A stretch of DNA of 64,000 nt. It comes from Bacillota bacterium. GTDB lineage: Bacteria; Bacillota; Clostridia; Christensenellales; Aristaeellaceae. Position numbers and translations under genes: made by a program. Location: NCBI GenBank assembly GCA_023411395.1, contig JAEYOV010000013.1:40710-104709 (forward strand), written 5' to 3'. The first letter of the stretch is position 1. Every line of letters begins with the position of its first letter. Positions 7,795 to 16,302 of this stretch are shown in pieces. Under the pieces are notes generated by a model that was not told where the DNA came from, did not search any database, and saw nothing but the letters and a program-made list of their open reading frames with translations.

Positions 7795-8715
7795 TCACAA
7801 TGCCTTGTCCAGCATCGCCGCACCGATCATGGGCGCATCGCTGCCCAGGGAGGATACGCCTATTTTCAGCCCCTCGCCCACGGCCAAACCGTAGCCGTGG
7901 GAGCGTAGATATGCCATCAGCGGATCCACAAACAGTTCCCGCTGGGTGCACATGCCGCCGCTGAAGATGAGGGCATCGGGGGAAAGGGTGTTGATCACAG
8001 CCGTCAGCGCCTGGCCCAGGGCCATGACCGCGCCATGCAGGATATTCCGGGCCGCCGCATCCCCCATTTGCGCCAGCTCAAAAACCTGTTCGCTGTTTAG
8101 ATTCCGGCCCGTAAACGCCGGGTGTTCCGCCGCGCTGAGGGCAATACCCGTGCCCGACGCGTAGGCCTCCATGCATCCCCTGCGCCCGCAGGCGCAAAGA
8201 CGGCCATCCAAAAAGACGGGGATATGCCCCACCTCCCCTGCCGTACCCAGTGCGCCATGAAAGATGGCACCCTTGTGCACGATGCCGCAGCCGATGCCCG
8301 TGCCCAGGGTGATGCAGACCAGAAGCCCGCTGCCCCGGCCCGCGCCGAAGCACGCCTCCCCCCAGGCCGCGGCGCGGCTGTCCTGTATGAGCCTTGGGCG
8401 CAGGCCGGAATATTCCTGCATCAAATCGGCACAGGGTTCGTTCACAAAATGCAGGTTCGGCGCGTGCAGCACAACGCTTTGCTCCCTGTCCACCGAGCCG
8501 GGAACACCCATGCCCATGAAGACCACATCCGCCATACGCTTGCCGCACAGAGCCAGCAGCTCAGCGCTTTGCATGGCCACAAGCTCCATCAGCGGTCTGC
8601 AGGCAATCCCTGACGGCACGGCAAACTTTTGCTTCCCCAATATCCGGCCATCCTCCGTCAAAATGCCGAGGTTGACCTTTGTCCCGCCGATGTCAATGCC
8701 CAGCCTTACTCCCAT
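7795..8715 (-). CDS. ROK-family sugar kinase
   Basis: This 306-residue protein has the N-terminal phosphate-binding motif GIDIGGTKVNLG, the central ITLGTGIGCGIV motif and the ROK zinc signature CACGRRGCMEAYAS with a preceding His in GEVGHIP. ROK kinases phosphorylate glucose or related hexoses in the cytosol; the exact substrate is open. The start at 8715 has AGAGGTGG upstream. It lies 16 bases after the glycoside hydrolase 3 fragment on the same strand, suggesting it once phosphorylated the sugar released by that hydrolase. Confidence 0.88.
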   Translation of the reverse strand: MGVRLGIDIGGTKVNLGILTEDGRILGKQKFAVPSGIACRPLMELVAMQSAELLALCGKRMADVVFMGMGVPGSVDREQSVVLHAPNLHFVNEPCADLMQEYSGLRPRLIQDSRAAAWGEACFGAGRGSGLLVCITLGTGIGCGIVHKGAIFHGALGTAGEVGHIPVFLDGRLCACGRRGCMEAYASGTGIALSAAEHPAFTGRNLNSEQVFELAQMGDAAARNILHGAVMALGQALTAVINTLSPDALIFSGGMCTQRELFVDPLMAYLRSHGYGLAVGEGLKIGVSSLGSDAPMIGAAMLDKAL

Positions 8716-8731
8716 GAAAACCACCTCTGGT

Positions 8732-10351
8732 TCAAATCTCTATGGTTTCCTTCAACAGCAGATGCCGCGAGGAGGAACCTGCCAGTAACACCCATTCGCC
8801 ATGAAGATGCTGCCATCCTTCCCCTTCATCCAGCCTCCCGTTTTCATGGATGACTTTCCAATAGCAAAGGCTTTGCGGATCAACGGTCAAATCCACCGTT
8901 CGGGTCTCTCCCGCATCCAGGCCCACGCGCGCAAAGGCCGCCAGGGCTCTTTCCGCAAACTGCACGCCCTTGGGCACGTTCTTGGGCGGCGCAAGGTAGC
9001 ACTGCACCACCTCCTCGCCGAAAACCTTGCCGGTATTGCGAACCGTCACACGCGCCATGAGCCCGCCATCCTCCGTTTTGGAAACGGTCAATCCTTCATA
9101 GGCAAACGCCGTATAGCTCAGGCTAAAGCCGAAGGGGAACAAGGGTTCAATGCCGGCCTTGTCAAAATGGCGGTAGCCCATATAGATGCCTTCCGTGAAA
9201 TGGGCCACATTTTCCGCCACATGATCCTTGCGGCAGCCGCGCCCGGCCATCGCCTGCCGCTCGGGATGATTGGGATCATGCACCGCGTAGTCCCCGATGC
9301 GCCTGGGGAAGGTAACGGGCAGGCGCCCGGCAGGGTTGTACGCGCCCGTCAGCACATCCGCCGTGGCCTGTGCGCCCTCCTGGCCTGAGAACCACATCTG
9401 CAATACGCCTTTAACCTTGTGAAGCCACGGCATGGCTACCGGGTCGCCCGTATTCAAAACCACTACCGTGTTTGGGTTCGCCGCGCAGACCTTTTCAATG
9501 AGCGCATTTTGGTTCTCATGCAGCAGCAGCGATTCGTTGGGACTGTGGTGCCAGGCAAAGACAAGCACCTTGTCGGCCTGGGCGGCCACGGCAATAGCTT
9601 CCCGTTCATTTTGCGCCCGCATGGCGGGTGTCACCCAGCAAAGCCGGAACTGTACTGGCAGCCTGTATATGCTGCGGGTGGTGGCAATGAAATCGTACTC
9701 CCTGCCCTTTTCCAGAAAAACCTCGCCACCCGCGTTGTTGAAGCCGTCCAGGCAAGGCACCACCTCACTGTTGGGCACGGCTCCGCCGTTCATGCCCACC
9801 CTGGTGCCGATGGCCACCCGCTCGTACAGCCCGTCCTCCCTCACCCGAAGGTACAGGTTGCCACTGGTGGAAATCTGCATGTCGGCGGAGGTGATGTGGT
9901 TTTTCTCAAACTCCTCCACGGTGGGGATGCTGCTTTGCAGGCTGATGCGGTAGTGTCCCGTTTCCGGCGGGCAGATTTTGCCCATCATCATATAAAAAGG
10001 TGCAGGCAGGTATTTGCAGCCGCTGCCATCCAGTTGGCCGACGGCAGGCGGGGGAAGCGCGTCCCTGCCGGTGAAGCAGACCGACCTCACCGTTCCCATG
10101 GGCTGCGCCACTTCCATAGGCTCCTTTACCGCACCGTTTCCCAGGGTATCGTAAAGGATCAGGGAAACATCCAGGTTCACGCAGCCCGGTTCGCCATCCC
10201 GGCTCTTCAAATGCTCCATGGGGATCAAAACGCCCTCCAGATCATCGCCTACGGCATAGAGCACCTGCTTTCCGGTGCGGGCCTGCAAGGCGGACAAGGG
10301 ACCGGTCTTTCTGTCGTCAAAGCCGTTGGCTGCCTCCTTGAAGATGGGCAT
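8732..10351 (-). CDS. N-terminally truncated glycoside hydrolase family 3 protein
   Basis: The 539 residues match only the C-terminal part of a GH3 beta-glucosidase. There is a segment equivalent to the end of the GH3_C region, a PA14-like insertion (about 120-240), the rest of GH3_C (LVFAWHHSPNES, VVLNTGDPVAMPW, GQEGAQATADVLTG, AGRLPVTFPR) and a fibronectin-III-like end. The whole N-terminal (beta/alpha)8 barrel, which carries the catalytic nucleophile aspartate, is missing. The frame simply begins near the breakpoint at 10.36 kb, without a good ribosome binding site. I expect no hydrolase activity and treat it as a gene remnant or assembly artefact. Confidence 0.8.
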   Translation of the reverse strand: MPIFKEAANGFDDRKTGPLSALQARTGKQVLYAVGDDLEGVLIPMEHLKSRDGEPGCVNLDVSLILYDTLGNGAVKEPMEVAQPMGTVRSVCFTGRDALPPPAVGQLDGSGCKYLPAPFYMMMGKICPPETGHYRISLQSSIPTVEEFEKNHITSADMQISTSGNLYLRVREDGLYERVAIGTRVGMNGGAVPNSEVVPCLDGFNNAGGEVFLEKGREYDFIATTRSIYRLPVQFRLCWVTPAMRAQNEREAIAVAAQADKVLVFAWHHSPNESLLLHENQNALIEKVCAANPNTVVVLNTGDPVAMPWLHKVKGVLQMWFSGQEGAQATADVLTGAYNPAGRLPVTFPRRIGDYAVHDPNHPERQAMAGRGCRKDHVAENVAHFTEGIYMGYRHFDKAGIEPLFPFGFSLSYTAFAYEGLTVSKTEDGGLMARVTVRNTGKVFGEEVVQCYLAPPKNVPKGVQFAERALAAFARVGLDAGETRTVDLTVDPQSLCYWKVIHENGRLDEGEGWQHLHGEWVLLAGSSSRHLLLKETIEI

Positions 10352-10389
10352 GGCCTGCTGCCTGCCCGTGGGGCAAGGAGGAAAGAAAC

Positions 10390-10473
10390 ATGACCCTGAG
10401 AAAAACCCTGTCCCTGTGCCTGGCTCTGGTTCTCATGCAAAACCAGCGCCATCAGGGAAGTGCCCGACCTTAA
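10390..10473 (+). pseudogene. Orphan signal-peptide start of a lost secreted protein
   Basis: Behind a strong AAGGAGG site an ATG at 10390 opens MTLRKTLSLCLALVL, a textbook signal peptide start. The frame then runs into unrelated sequence and stops at 10471-10473. From about codon 16 the DNA is the 5' part of the following dehydrogenase in another frame. This looks like the first codons of a secreted or solute-binding protein cut off by a rearrangement. Confidence 0.6.
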
Positions 10474-11383
10474 CCCAAACGATGACCAGGTGCTGATCCG
10501 GCAAACCTATGTGGGTGTATGCATGTCGGAGCATCAAAACTGGAAGGATGCCAAAGCCGGCGATACCATGGGCCACGAGCCGCTGGGGCAGATTGTGAAA
10601 CTCGGCAGGAACGTGAGCGGTTTTTCCGTCGGCGATTATGTCAGCGGATTATGGGGAAGCTGCCTGCCGGGCTCCGGCGGGATGGTGGAATATGCCGTCG
10701 CCGATCCGAAAAAGGATACCGTGGTAAAGCTCCCCGGCAATGTACGGCATGAAGATATCATTCTTGAGCCGCTGGCCTGCATGATGAGCGCGGTCAGCAA
10801 GATCAGGTGCGGTATGCCGGGCACAAAGGTCTGTGTTGTCGGCTGCGGCTATATGGGCTGCGGGGTCATCAGCCTTTTGAAGCTTCGCGGCATGTTCGTG
10901 GTAGGCGTTGACATCCGCAAAGAATCGCTGGAAGACGCTATGCGCTTCGGTGCGGATGAAGTCTATCTCGCCGATGAGGTTTTCGCGCATTATCCCAACG
11001 GAAGCTTTGAGTTCGTGACCGAGTGGGGCGAAACGAACGAATCTCTTGATCTGGCCATTAATCTGACAAAGCAATGCGGCCAGTTGTGCATCGGCGCTTA
11101 CCACACCGGCGGGAAAAGGCTTGTTGATGTACAGCAGTTGAACCTGAAGGCTATCGATTGCTTAAGCGTCCACCCAAGAGAATACGATCTCAGCGCCGAC
11201 GGCGCGAGGAACGCGGTGAAGCTGCTGGCAAGCGGCGCATGGAAATTTGTGAACCTGCCCGTGAAGGTCTACCCCATGAGCAAATTCGACCTTGCCCATG
11301 AGGAAATTGATAGCAAATACGGCAAATACATGAAGGCCGTCATCGATATGACCAGGGTGGACGGTGAACCGGTCATCGTTTAA
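10460..11383 (+). CDS. Zinc-dependent medium-chain dehydrogenase lacking its first codons
   Basis: The product is a medium-chain alcohol dehydrogenase family member with the zinc-site motif GVCMSEHQNW, the GHEPLGQIV motif and a Rossmann fold (VCVVGCGYMGCGVISLL, with a VDIR acidic end for NAD). It is a close relative of the intact enzyme at 57265-58215. Aligned to that enzyme, the reading frame here can be followed back to about 10439 (KTSAIREVP), but the initial eight or so codons and the ATG are gone. A signal-peptide fragment occupies their place. Only a GTG at 10460 without a clear ribosome binding site is left. Probably non-functional or poorly expressed. Confidence 0.75.
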   Translation: MPDLNPNDDQVLIRQTYVGVCMSEHQNWKDAKAGDTMGHEPLGQIVKLGRNVSGFSVGDYVSGLWGSCLPGSGGMVEYAVADPKKDTVVKLPGNVRHEDIILEPLACMMSAVSKIRCGMPGTKVCVVGCGYMGCGVISLLKLRGMFVVGVDIRKESLEDAMRFGADEVYLADEVFAHYPNGSFEFVTEWGETNESLDLAINLTKQCGQLCIGAYHTGGKRLVDVQQLNLKAIDCLSVHPREYDLSADGARNAVKLLASGAWKFVNLPVKVYPMSKFDLAHEEIDSKYGKYMKAVIDMTRVDGEPVIV

Positions 11384-11534
11384 TACCGGGATGGCTATAC
11401 CGGCCGTACGCAAAAAGCTCGCCTTGACGTGCCTCTGCCTTGCTCCCGGGGCTCCCTCCCGGTATGTTTTTGAAATTTTGGCAGAAGCATTGACAAGTGC
11501 TCCCACTTATGTTACCCTCAGTAAAATTTCATAG
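11384..11534. other. Spacer before the trp T-box leader
   Basis: This stretch between the dehydrogenase stop and the T-box contains TTGACA at 11490-11495. I find no good -10 at 16-18 bases, so the promoter of the trp operon is not confidently placed. Nothing else is seen. Confidence 0.4.
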
Positions 11535-11798
11535 CAAACCGTTGATGCGGAGATAACGGTGATCATGCTCTTACAGAGAGCCCGCGATGCTGAGAATCGG
11601 GCAGAAGACAAGTCATCAAATGGACCGCTGAGGGCGCAGTCAAAGGCGAAAGCCAAGTATTCTGCGACGAATGGCATACGTCAGTTGCCGGGGATATGTC
11701 AGTATCCTGCTTAAGAGCACGGTAATAGTACCGTGAATCAAGGTGGCACCGCGAGTAATAGCTCGTCCTTGACAGTATTGTCAAGGGCGGGCTTTTTT
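11535..11798 (+). ncRNA. T-box leader, tryptophan (UGG) specific
   Basis: The leader ends with the T-box core AGGTGGCACCGCGAG (11741-11755) and a terminator stem (11761-11773 with 11780-11792) followed by a run of T. The upstream Stem I region contains TGGA at 11621-11624, positioned as a specifier triplet UGG followed by the usual A. Uncharged tRNA-Trp should therefore stabilise the antiterminator and switch on the trp genes. The specifier assignment fits the downstream operon. Stem I pairing was judged by eye. Confidence 0.92.
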
Positions 11799-11839
11799 GT
11801 TACCCCTCCTCAAACGAAGGTATGAAAGGCGTGACCAAT

Positions 11840-13327
11840 ATGGCAAGGCCGGCATTCATGGAAGCAAAGAGGTTGAGCGAAACGGGAGAATATACGATTC
11901 TGCCAATGAGTTGCGAACTGTATTCCGACTGCACCACTCCCATCGAAGTGTTGCGCAGGCTGAAAAACGCAAGCACCCACTGCTATCTGTTGGAGTCTGT
12001 GGAGAACAGCGAAAAATGGGGCCGCTACACGTTTCTGGGGTATGACCCCCAAATGGAACTGACGTGCACAAACGGCAAGGCGGAGACCCGCAAGGGTTCC
12101 ACCGTTATCGTGAAAACAGATCATCCCGGCGAAATGATCCGCAAGGTTTTGGCGGATCACCGAAGCCCGCGCTTTGACTCCCTTCCCCCCTTCACCGGCG
12201 GCCTGGTGGGCTACTTTTCCTACGATTACATCCAGTATTCGGAGCCTTCCCTTAAATTGGACGCGGAGGACGGGGAGGGCTTCAAGGATGTTGACCTGAT
12301 GCTTTTTGACAAGGTGGTTGCCTTTGACAGCTTCCGGCACAAGATCATCCTGATCGTGAACATCAAATGTGATGATATCGAAACGGAATACAGCCGCGGG
12401 GAAGCGGAGCTTGCAAGCATGAGGCGGCTTGTACTCGGCGGCGCGCCTTGCGTGGATATGCCAGGCAGGCTGACGTCACCCTTCCGCCACCTCTTTGACA
12501 GGGAAGGCTATTGCGCCATGGTCAGGAAAGCCAAGGAATACATCCGCGACGGGGATATATTCCAGGCGGTGCTGTCCAACCGGCTGGACGCGGATTTTGA
12601 GGGGAGTCTGCTGGACACCTACCGGGTGCTTAGAACCACCAACCCTTCGCCGTATATGTTTTACTTTTCCAGCGATGACATCGAGATCGCCGGAGCTTCC
12701 CCGGAAACGCTTGTCAAGCTGGAAAACAACATCCTGCACACCTTCCCCCTGGCGGGCACCCGCCCCCGCGGCGAGACGGAGGAGGAGGACAAAAGGCTTG
12801 AATCCGAGCTTTTGGCCGATGAAAAGGAGCGCGCCGAGCACAACATGCTGGTGGACCTGGGGCGCAACGACTTAGGGAAAATCAGCGTTTTCGGCAGCGT
12901 CGCGGTGGAGCGGTACATGATCGTCGAGCGGTTTTCCCATGTCATGCACATCGGTTCTACCGTCCGCGGAACCCTCCGGCCCGACCGGGACGCTTTAAGC
13001 GCCGTGGAGGCGGTGCTGCCGGCAGGAACGCTTTCCGGCGCGCCTAAGATCCGCGCCGCGCAAATCATCAACGAACTGGAAAACAACAAGCGCGGCATTT
13101 ACGGCGGCGCCATCGGCTATATCGATTTTACGGGGAACCTGGACACCTGCATCGCCATCCGCATTGCCTTCAAAAAAAACGGCAAGGTGTTTATCCGCTC
13201 GGGCGCCGGCATCGTGGCCGGCAGCGTGCCGGAAAACGAATACCAGGAATGCTTGAACAAGGCCAAGGCCGTGATGCGGGCGCTTTACATAGCGCAGGAG
13301 GGGATTGACGATGATTGTTCTGATTGA
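11840..13327 (+). CDS. trpE: Anthranilate synthase component I
   Basis: TrpE converts chorismate and ammonia (delivered by TrpG) to anthranilate. The roughly 495-residue protein has the TrpE N-terminal feedback domain (ILPMSCELYSD, LLESV near residues 50-55 as in the tryptophan site). It also has the chorismate-binding half with IFQAVLSNR, FPLAGTRPRG, LVDLGRNDLG, PAGTLSGAPK and RSGAGIVAGS. I prefer the ATG at 11840 because it matches the usual N-terminus; an ATG at 11822 is an alternative. It is the first gene after the T-box and overlaps trpG by 17 bases. Confidence 0.96.
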   Translation: MARPAFMEAKRLSETGEYTILPMSCELYSDCTTPIEVLRRLKNASTHCYLLESVENSEKWGRYTFLGYDPQMELTCTNGKAETRKGSTVIVKTDHPGEMIRKVLADHRSPRFDSLPPFTGGLVGYFSYDYIQYSEPSLKLDAEDGEGFKDVDLMLFDKVVAFDSFRHKIILIVNIKCDDIETEYSRGEAELASMRRLVLGGAPCVDMPGRLTSPFRHLFDREGYCAMVRKAKEYIRDGDIFQAVLSNRLDADFEGSLLDTYRVLRTTNPSPYMFYFSSDDIEIAGASPETLVKLENNILHTFPLAGTRPRGETEEEDKRLESELLADEKERAEHNMLVDLGRNDLGKISVFGSVAVERYMIVERFSHVMHIGSTVRGTLRPDRDALSAVEAVLPAGTLSGAPKIRAAQIINELENNKRGIYGGAIGYIDFTGNLDTCIAIRIAFKKNGKVFIRSGAGIVAGSVPENEYQECLNKAKAVMRALYIAQEGIDDDCSD

Positions 13328-13877
13328 CAACTACGACAGCTTTTCCTACAACCTGTACCAGTTCGTGGGTTCAATAAATCCGGACATCCGCGTCATCCGT
13401 AACGATGAACTGAACGTGAAGCAAATTCAGAATTTGCAACCATCCCACATCATTCTGTCCCCCGGGCCGGGCTACCCCAAGGACGCGGGTGTATGCGAGG
13501 ACGCTGCCAGGGAGCTTGGGAAGGAGGTCAAGCTGCTTGGCGTATGCCTGGGCCACCAGGCCGTTTGCGAAGCCTTCGGCGCGGCCATCTCCCACGCAAA
13601 GGAGCTGATGCACGGCCGGCAGTCGGAAATCTGGCTAGACCCCGCCTGCCCGCTGTTTGCGGGTTTGCCCCCCGTGATCAGTGCAGGGCGGTACCATTCC
13701 CTCGCGGCCACGCGGGACACCATCCCGGATTGCCTGTTTGTCACTGCGGAAACGGCGGATCGTGAGGTGATGGCCGTCATGCACAGGGAGTACCCCATCT
13801 TCGGCTTGCAGTTCCATCCGGAATCCATTCTGACGCCGGAGGGGATGCAAATCATACGGAACTTTCTCGCTTTGTGA
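13311..13877 (+). CDS. trpG: Anthranilate synthase component II (glutamine amidotransferase)
   Basis: This 188-residue class I glutamine amidotransferase begins MIVLIDNYDSFSYNL and contains the oxyanion motif SPGPGYP, the nucleophile motif LGVCLGHQ (catalytic Cys) and the FHPES motif with His and Glu of the triad. It supplies ammonia to TrpE. The ATG at 13311 has AGGAGGGG upstream, inside the end of trpE. In Clostridia such a subunit can also serve p-aminobenzoate synthase, but its place in this operon makes TrpG the primary call. Confidence 0.95.
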   Translation: MIVLIDNYDSFSYNLYQFVGSINPDIRVIRNDELNVKQIQNLQPSHIILSPGPGYPKDAGVCEDAARELGKEVKLLGVCLGHQAVCEAFGAAISHAKELMHGRQSEIWLDPACPLFAGLPPVISAGRYHSLAATRDTIPDCLFVTAETADREVMAVMHREYPIFGLQFHPESILTPEGMQIIRNFLAL

Positions 13878-13889
13878 AAGGAGACGAAC

Positions 13890-14915
13890 ATGATCAGAGA
13901 AGCAACCGTGAAACTGATGGGAAGGGAAAACCTTACCTATGGCGAGGCCATGGCCGTGATGGATGAGATCATGAACGGGGTGCCTTCGCAGGTTCAAATG
14001 GCGGCATTCCTCACGGCGCTTTCCGCCAAGGGGGAAACCATTGAGGAGATCACCGCCTGCGCCGCCGGGATGCGTGCCCACGCCACGCGGGTGGATCATG
14101 ATCTTGACCTGTTGGAGATCGTGGGAACAGGGGGTGACGGCGCGAACACCTTCAACATTTCCACAACGTCCTCCATCGTGATCGCGTCCTCCGGCATCAA
14201 GGTAGCCAAGCACGGCAACCGGGCCGCCTCCTCCAAATGCGGCGCGGCGGACTGCCTGGAGGCGCTGGGGGTGAAAATCAGCCTGACGCCCAGAAAATGT
14301 GTGGAGCTGCTGGAAACCATCGGCATCTGCTTTTTCTTCGCGCAGCGCTATCATGCCTCCATGAAGCATGTCGCCCCGGTACGCAGGGAACTGGGCGTGC
14401 GCACCGTGTTCAATCTCCTGGGTCCTTTAACCAACCCCGCTTTGGCAAGCAGGCAGGTTCTCGGTGTGTATTCCGGGGCGCTTGTTCATCCCCTCGCCAA
14501 AGTGCTTTCAAACCTTGGCGTCAAAAGGGGGATGGTGGTGTACGGCCAGGACGGGCTGGATGAGATCTCCGTATCCGCCCCGACGACCGTCTGTGAATTC
14601 CGGGATGGCGTATTTGTGACTTACGTGATCCGGCCTGAGGATTTTGGTTTTGCATCCCGCAGCAAAGCCGATTTGATGGGCGGCACGCCCTGTGACAACG
14701 CGTCCATCACGCTGGATATTTTAAGCGGCGCGAGAGGGCCGAAACGGGAAGCGGTGCTTTTAAACGCCGGCGCGGGGCTTTACGTTGGCGGGAAGACGGA
14801 TTCGCTTGCAGATGCTGTGATGCTTGCCGCAGAGCTGATAGACAGCGGGAAGGCAAGGGAAAAGCTTGCGGAGTTTGTGGTAGCGTCCAACAGCGGCGAG
14901 GAATGTATCCTATGA
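13890..14915 (+). CDS. trpD: Anthranilate phosphoribosyltransferase
   Basis: The 341-residue enzyme joins anthranilate to phosphoribosyl pyrophosphate. Diagnostic motifs are EIVGTGGDGANTFNIST (PRPP site), KHGNRAASSKCGAAD and the VRRELGVRTVFNLLGPLTNPA region that binds anthranilate. AAAGGAGAC precedes the ATG by about six bases. Its stop overlaps the trpC start as ATGA, indicating translational coupling. Confidence 0.96.
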   Translation: MIREATVKLMGRENLTYGEAMAVMDEIMNGVPSQVQMAAFLTALSAKGETIEEITACAAGMRAHATRVDHDLDLLEIVGTGGDGANTFNISTTSSIVIASSGIKVAKHGNRAASSKCGAADCLEALGVKISLTPRKCVELLETIGICFFFAQRYHASMKHVAPVRRELGVRTVFNLLGPLTNPALASRQVLGVYSGALVHPLAKVLSNLGVKRGMVVYGQDGLDEISVSAPTTVCEFRDGVFVTYVIRPEDFGFASRSKADLMGGTPCDNASITLDILSGARGPKREAVLLNAGAGLYVGGKTDSLADAVMLAAELIDSGKAREKLAEFVVASNSGEECIL

Positions 14916-15694
14916 TTCTTGAAGATATCGCGGCCCATGCCGCAAGACGTGTGGCTCAGGCCAAGGAAAAGATCGGCCCGGAGGAAATGCGTTTGGCCGC
15001 CCTGGATATGCCCAGGGGGGATTTCCGCTTTGAACGCACGCTAAAATGCGGGCGCATGGCCTTTATCTGCGAAGTGAAAAAGGCTTCTCCCTCAAGAGGG
15101 ATCATCGATCCGGAATTTCCCTACCGCGAAATCGCCAGGGAATACGAGGCCGCCGGAGCCGACTGCGTATCCTGCCTGACAGAGCCGGAATGGTTCCTTG
15201 GCTCCGACAGGATTTTTTGCGAAATCAGGGGAGACATTTCGCTTCCCATGCTCCGCAAGGACTTTACCGTGGATGAATACCAAATCTACGAAACGAAGCG
15301 CATGGGCGCCGACGCGGTGCTGCTGATATGCGCGCTGCTGGACACAAATACGTTGGCGAAGTATCTTGTCCTATGCGATGATCTTGGCATTTCAGCGCTT
15401 GTGGAAACCCATGATGAGGCGGAAATACGATCGGCGGTATCCGCCGGCGCGCGCCTTTTAGGCGTCAACAACAGGAATTTGAAGGATTTCACCGTGGATC
15501 TTTCCAATGCCACACGGCTTCGGGACAAAATACCGCCCCAGGCTTTGTTCGTGGCGGAATCCGGCGTGCGCACACTTTCTGATGCGGCTTTATTGAAAGC
15601 GGCCGGCGCGGACGCGATACTCATCGGGGAGGCGCTGATGCGGGCGGCGGACAAAGGCGCAATGCTTTCGGCCTTTCGGGAGGCGGTACAATGA
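14912..15694 (+). CDS. trpC: Indole-3-glycerol phosphate synthase
   Basis: This TIM-barrel enzyme of 260 residues ring-closes CdRP to indole-3-glycerol phosphate. The motifs FICEVKKASPSRGII, LRKDFTVDEYQI, LGVNNRNLKDF and VAESGVRT include the catalytic lysines and glutamates of the family. The ATG at 14912 overlaps the trpD stop (ATGA) and has GAGGAA upstream; an in-frame ATG at 14903 is less likely. Confidence 0.95.
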   Translation: MILEDIAAHAARRVAQAKEKIGPEEMRLAALDMPRGDFRFERTLKCGRMAFICEVKKASPSRGIIDPEFPYREIAREYEAAGADCVSCLTEPEWFLGSDRIFCEIRGDISLPMLRKDFTVDEYQIYETKRMGADAVLLICALLDTNTLAKYLVLCDDLGISALVETHDEAEIRSAVSAGARLLGVNNRNLKDFTVDLSNATRLRDKIPPQALFVAESGVRTLSDAALLKAAGADAILIGEALMRAADKGAMLSAFREAVQ

Positions 15695-16299
15695 GCGGCG
15701 CGAAAATCAAGATTTGCGGGCTGACAAGGACCTGCGACGCGGAATATGTAAATCTCGCCATGCCGGATTATGCGGGATTTGTCTTCTGTGATAAGAGCCG
15801 CCGGAATATTGCCTTTGAGCAAGCGAAACAGCTTCGCCAGGCGTTGCATCCGGCCATACAAACCGTTGGCGTGTTTGTGAACGAATCCATGGAACAAATC
15901 GCTTCGCTGTATTGGGAGGGTATCATCACCATCATCCAACTTCACGGCAGCGAAGACGCTGATTCTATCGCAAAGCTCAGAGCTCTGGTTCCGGACGCGG
16001 AAATATGGAAGGCATTTCCCATCCGTTCGGAAAAGGATGTGCGGGACGCGGAGGAATGCGCGGCGGACATGGTACTGCTGGACAGCGGCGGCGGCACGGG
16101 CAAGCCGTTTGATTGGTCTCTGATAGAGGGCTTTCCCCGCCTGTTTGTGCTCGCCGGGGGTCTTAATCCGGAAAACATTGCGGAAGCGGTAGGCCGCTTT
16201 CACCCCTATGCGGTGGACGTAAGCACCGGCGTGGAAAAGGACGGGTTCAAGGACTTTCAAAAAATCATGGCGGCGGTGAAAGCCGCAAGAGGGAGGTAA
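15691..16299 (+). CDS. trpF: Phosphoribosylanthranilate isomerase
   Basis: This 202-residue TIM-barrel enzyme catalyses the Amadori rearrangement of PRA to CdRP. It shows KICGLTR with the catalytic Cys near residue 9, GFVF, VGVFVNE, QLHGSED and LLDSGGGTGKPFDW with the catalytic Asp. The closing LAGGLNPEN and VDVSTGVE phosphate-binding loops are present. It starts in an ATGA overlap with trpC. Confidence 0.96.
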   Translation: MSGAKIKICGLTRTCDAEYVNLAMPDYAGFVFCDKSRRNIAFEQAKQLRQALHPAIQTVGVFVNESMEQIASLYWEGIITIIQLHGSEDADSIAKLRALVPDAEIWKAFPIRSEKDVRDAEECAADMVLLDSGGGTGKPFDWSLIEGFPRLFVLAGGLNPENIAEAVGRFHPYAVDVSTGVEKDGFKDFQKIMAAVKAARGR

Positions 16300-16302
16300 A
16301 GC

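Noticed and set aside
11490..11513. Promoter of the trp operon with TTGACA and TATGTT
   Set aside because: The spacing is only 12 bases, too short for a housekeeping promoter, so the trp promoter is left unplaced.
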